Shown here in pieces: positions 63,775 through 64,000 of a stretch of 64,000 nt of DNA (positions are counted from its first letter, which is position 1; the number at the start of each line of letters is the position of its first letter). The notes under the pieces were generated by a model. That model saw only the letters and a list, made by a program, of their open reading frames with translations, was not told the origin of the DNA and searched no databases. This DNA comes from Symplocastrum torsivum CPER-KK1 (GTDB taxonomy: Bacteria > Cyanobacteriota > Cyanobacteriia > Cyanobacteriales > Coleofasciculaceae), in assembly GCA_019358875.1 (NCBI GenBank), contig JAHHIF010000001.1, forward strand, positions 229,583 to 293,582. The letters run 5' to 3'. Position numbers and translations under genes: made by a program.

Positions 63775-63910
63775 TCTAGAAGTTGATGCTCAAGTTTTAG
63801 CTCATGCTGTGCGAACTCATTGGGGAGTGGAAAATTCTGTTCATTGGACGATAGATGTGACTTTCAAAGAAGATGCTAGTAGACTTCGGCGGAAGTTAGG
63901 CTACTATTAA
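63752..63910 (+). pseudogene. ISAs1-family transposase, C-terminal fragment
   Basis: The frame EVRYYLTSLEVDAQVLAHAV, RTHWGVENSVHWTIDVTFKE, DASRLRRKLGYY matches the last part of ISAs1 transposases, with HWGVEN and DVTFKEDASR. It ends before the usual C-terminus. Together with 63111-63372 it frames the IS630-like insertion. Confidence 0.8.
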
Positions 63911-63939
63911 TAGAGCCAATCTAACGTAGGGATAGAGCC

Positions 63940-64000
63940 TTGCCTAGACTAGCCCCCAAGCCACTAAGCCTGGACGAGAGAGAACGTCAACAACTGCAAC
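63940..64000 (+). CDS. IS630-family transposase, N-terminal part (cut by window end)
   Basis: A TTG at 63940 begins LPRLAPKPLSLDERERQQLQ, which is the typical start of another IS630-family transposase. It runs off the window end after 20 codons, so integrity cannot be judged. Confidence 0.65.
   Translation, partial: MPRLAPKPLSLDERERQQLQ

Overview
This window is from a cyanobacterial chromosome, most likely a filamentous, non-marine species of the Microcoleus/Coleofasciculus/Oscillatoria type. The evidence is a Mg-chelatase H subunit (chlH), the nitrogen regulator NtcA, many copies of the HIP1 palindrome GCGATCGC, several Uma2-family genes, CHAT and NB-ARC/WD40 proteins, and cyanobacterial DUF families (DUF3370, DUF3084). 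The lineage within cyanobacteria is an inference from gene content.

Layout. 1-2.3 kb: two tandem Ser/Thr kinases, the second fused to a pilin G/H-like domain. 2.3-6.4 kb: an accessory patch with three Uma2 genes, a broken DUF262 gene next to a HEPN gene, and a second copy of the chlH 3' end. 6.4-12.3 kb: chlH, a 40-residue ORF and an LpxB-like gene. 12.4-17.7 kb: an SLH-domain protein, a deletion-fused sigma-like/CHAT remnant, and a REC-PAS-GGDEF-EAL protein. 17.9-20.8 kb: D-lactate dehydrogenase and a DUF3370 protein. 20.9-27.8 kb: a minus-strand two-component cluster, including one kinase with no phosphoacceptor domain. 28.2-35.6 kb: a DUF89/ARMT1 phosphatase, Uma2 genes and an NB-ARC protein with 14 WD40 repeats. 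35.8-40.2 kb: housekeeping genes hisB, fabI, ntcA and a DUF3084 protein. 40.4-50.5 kb: a two-partner secretion locus (TpsA, TpsB) overlapping a CHAT-TPR protease gene. 50.5-53.9 kb: an MnmD-like methyltransferase, an HD-GYP response regulator and a Uma2 gene. 54.0-56.7 kb: a compact cassette of unrecognised genes beside an HTH gene, resembling a conflict-system adaptor set. 57.2-60.9 kb: mtnA, a GT2-TPR protein and a GH140-like protein. 60.9-62.3 kb: an HTH-NB-ARC protein. 63-64 kb: nested and broken insertion sequences (ISAs1 and IS630 types).

How it fits together. Stable core genes (chlH, hisB, fabI, ntcA, mtnA, mnmD-like) are separated by accessory patches rich in signalling and possible defence genes. 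At least five loci show decay or rearrangement: the DUF262 gene, the chlH tail copy, the sigma/CHAT fusion, one Uma2 gene with an internal stop, and the IS remnants. The best candidates for an undescribed system are the 54.0-56.7 kb cassette and the Uma2 insertion bordered by the chlH tail duplication. No tRNA, rRNA or CRISPR array was seen.
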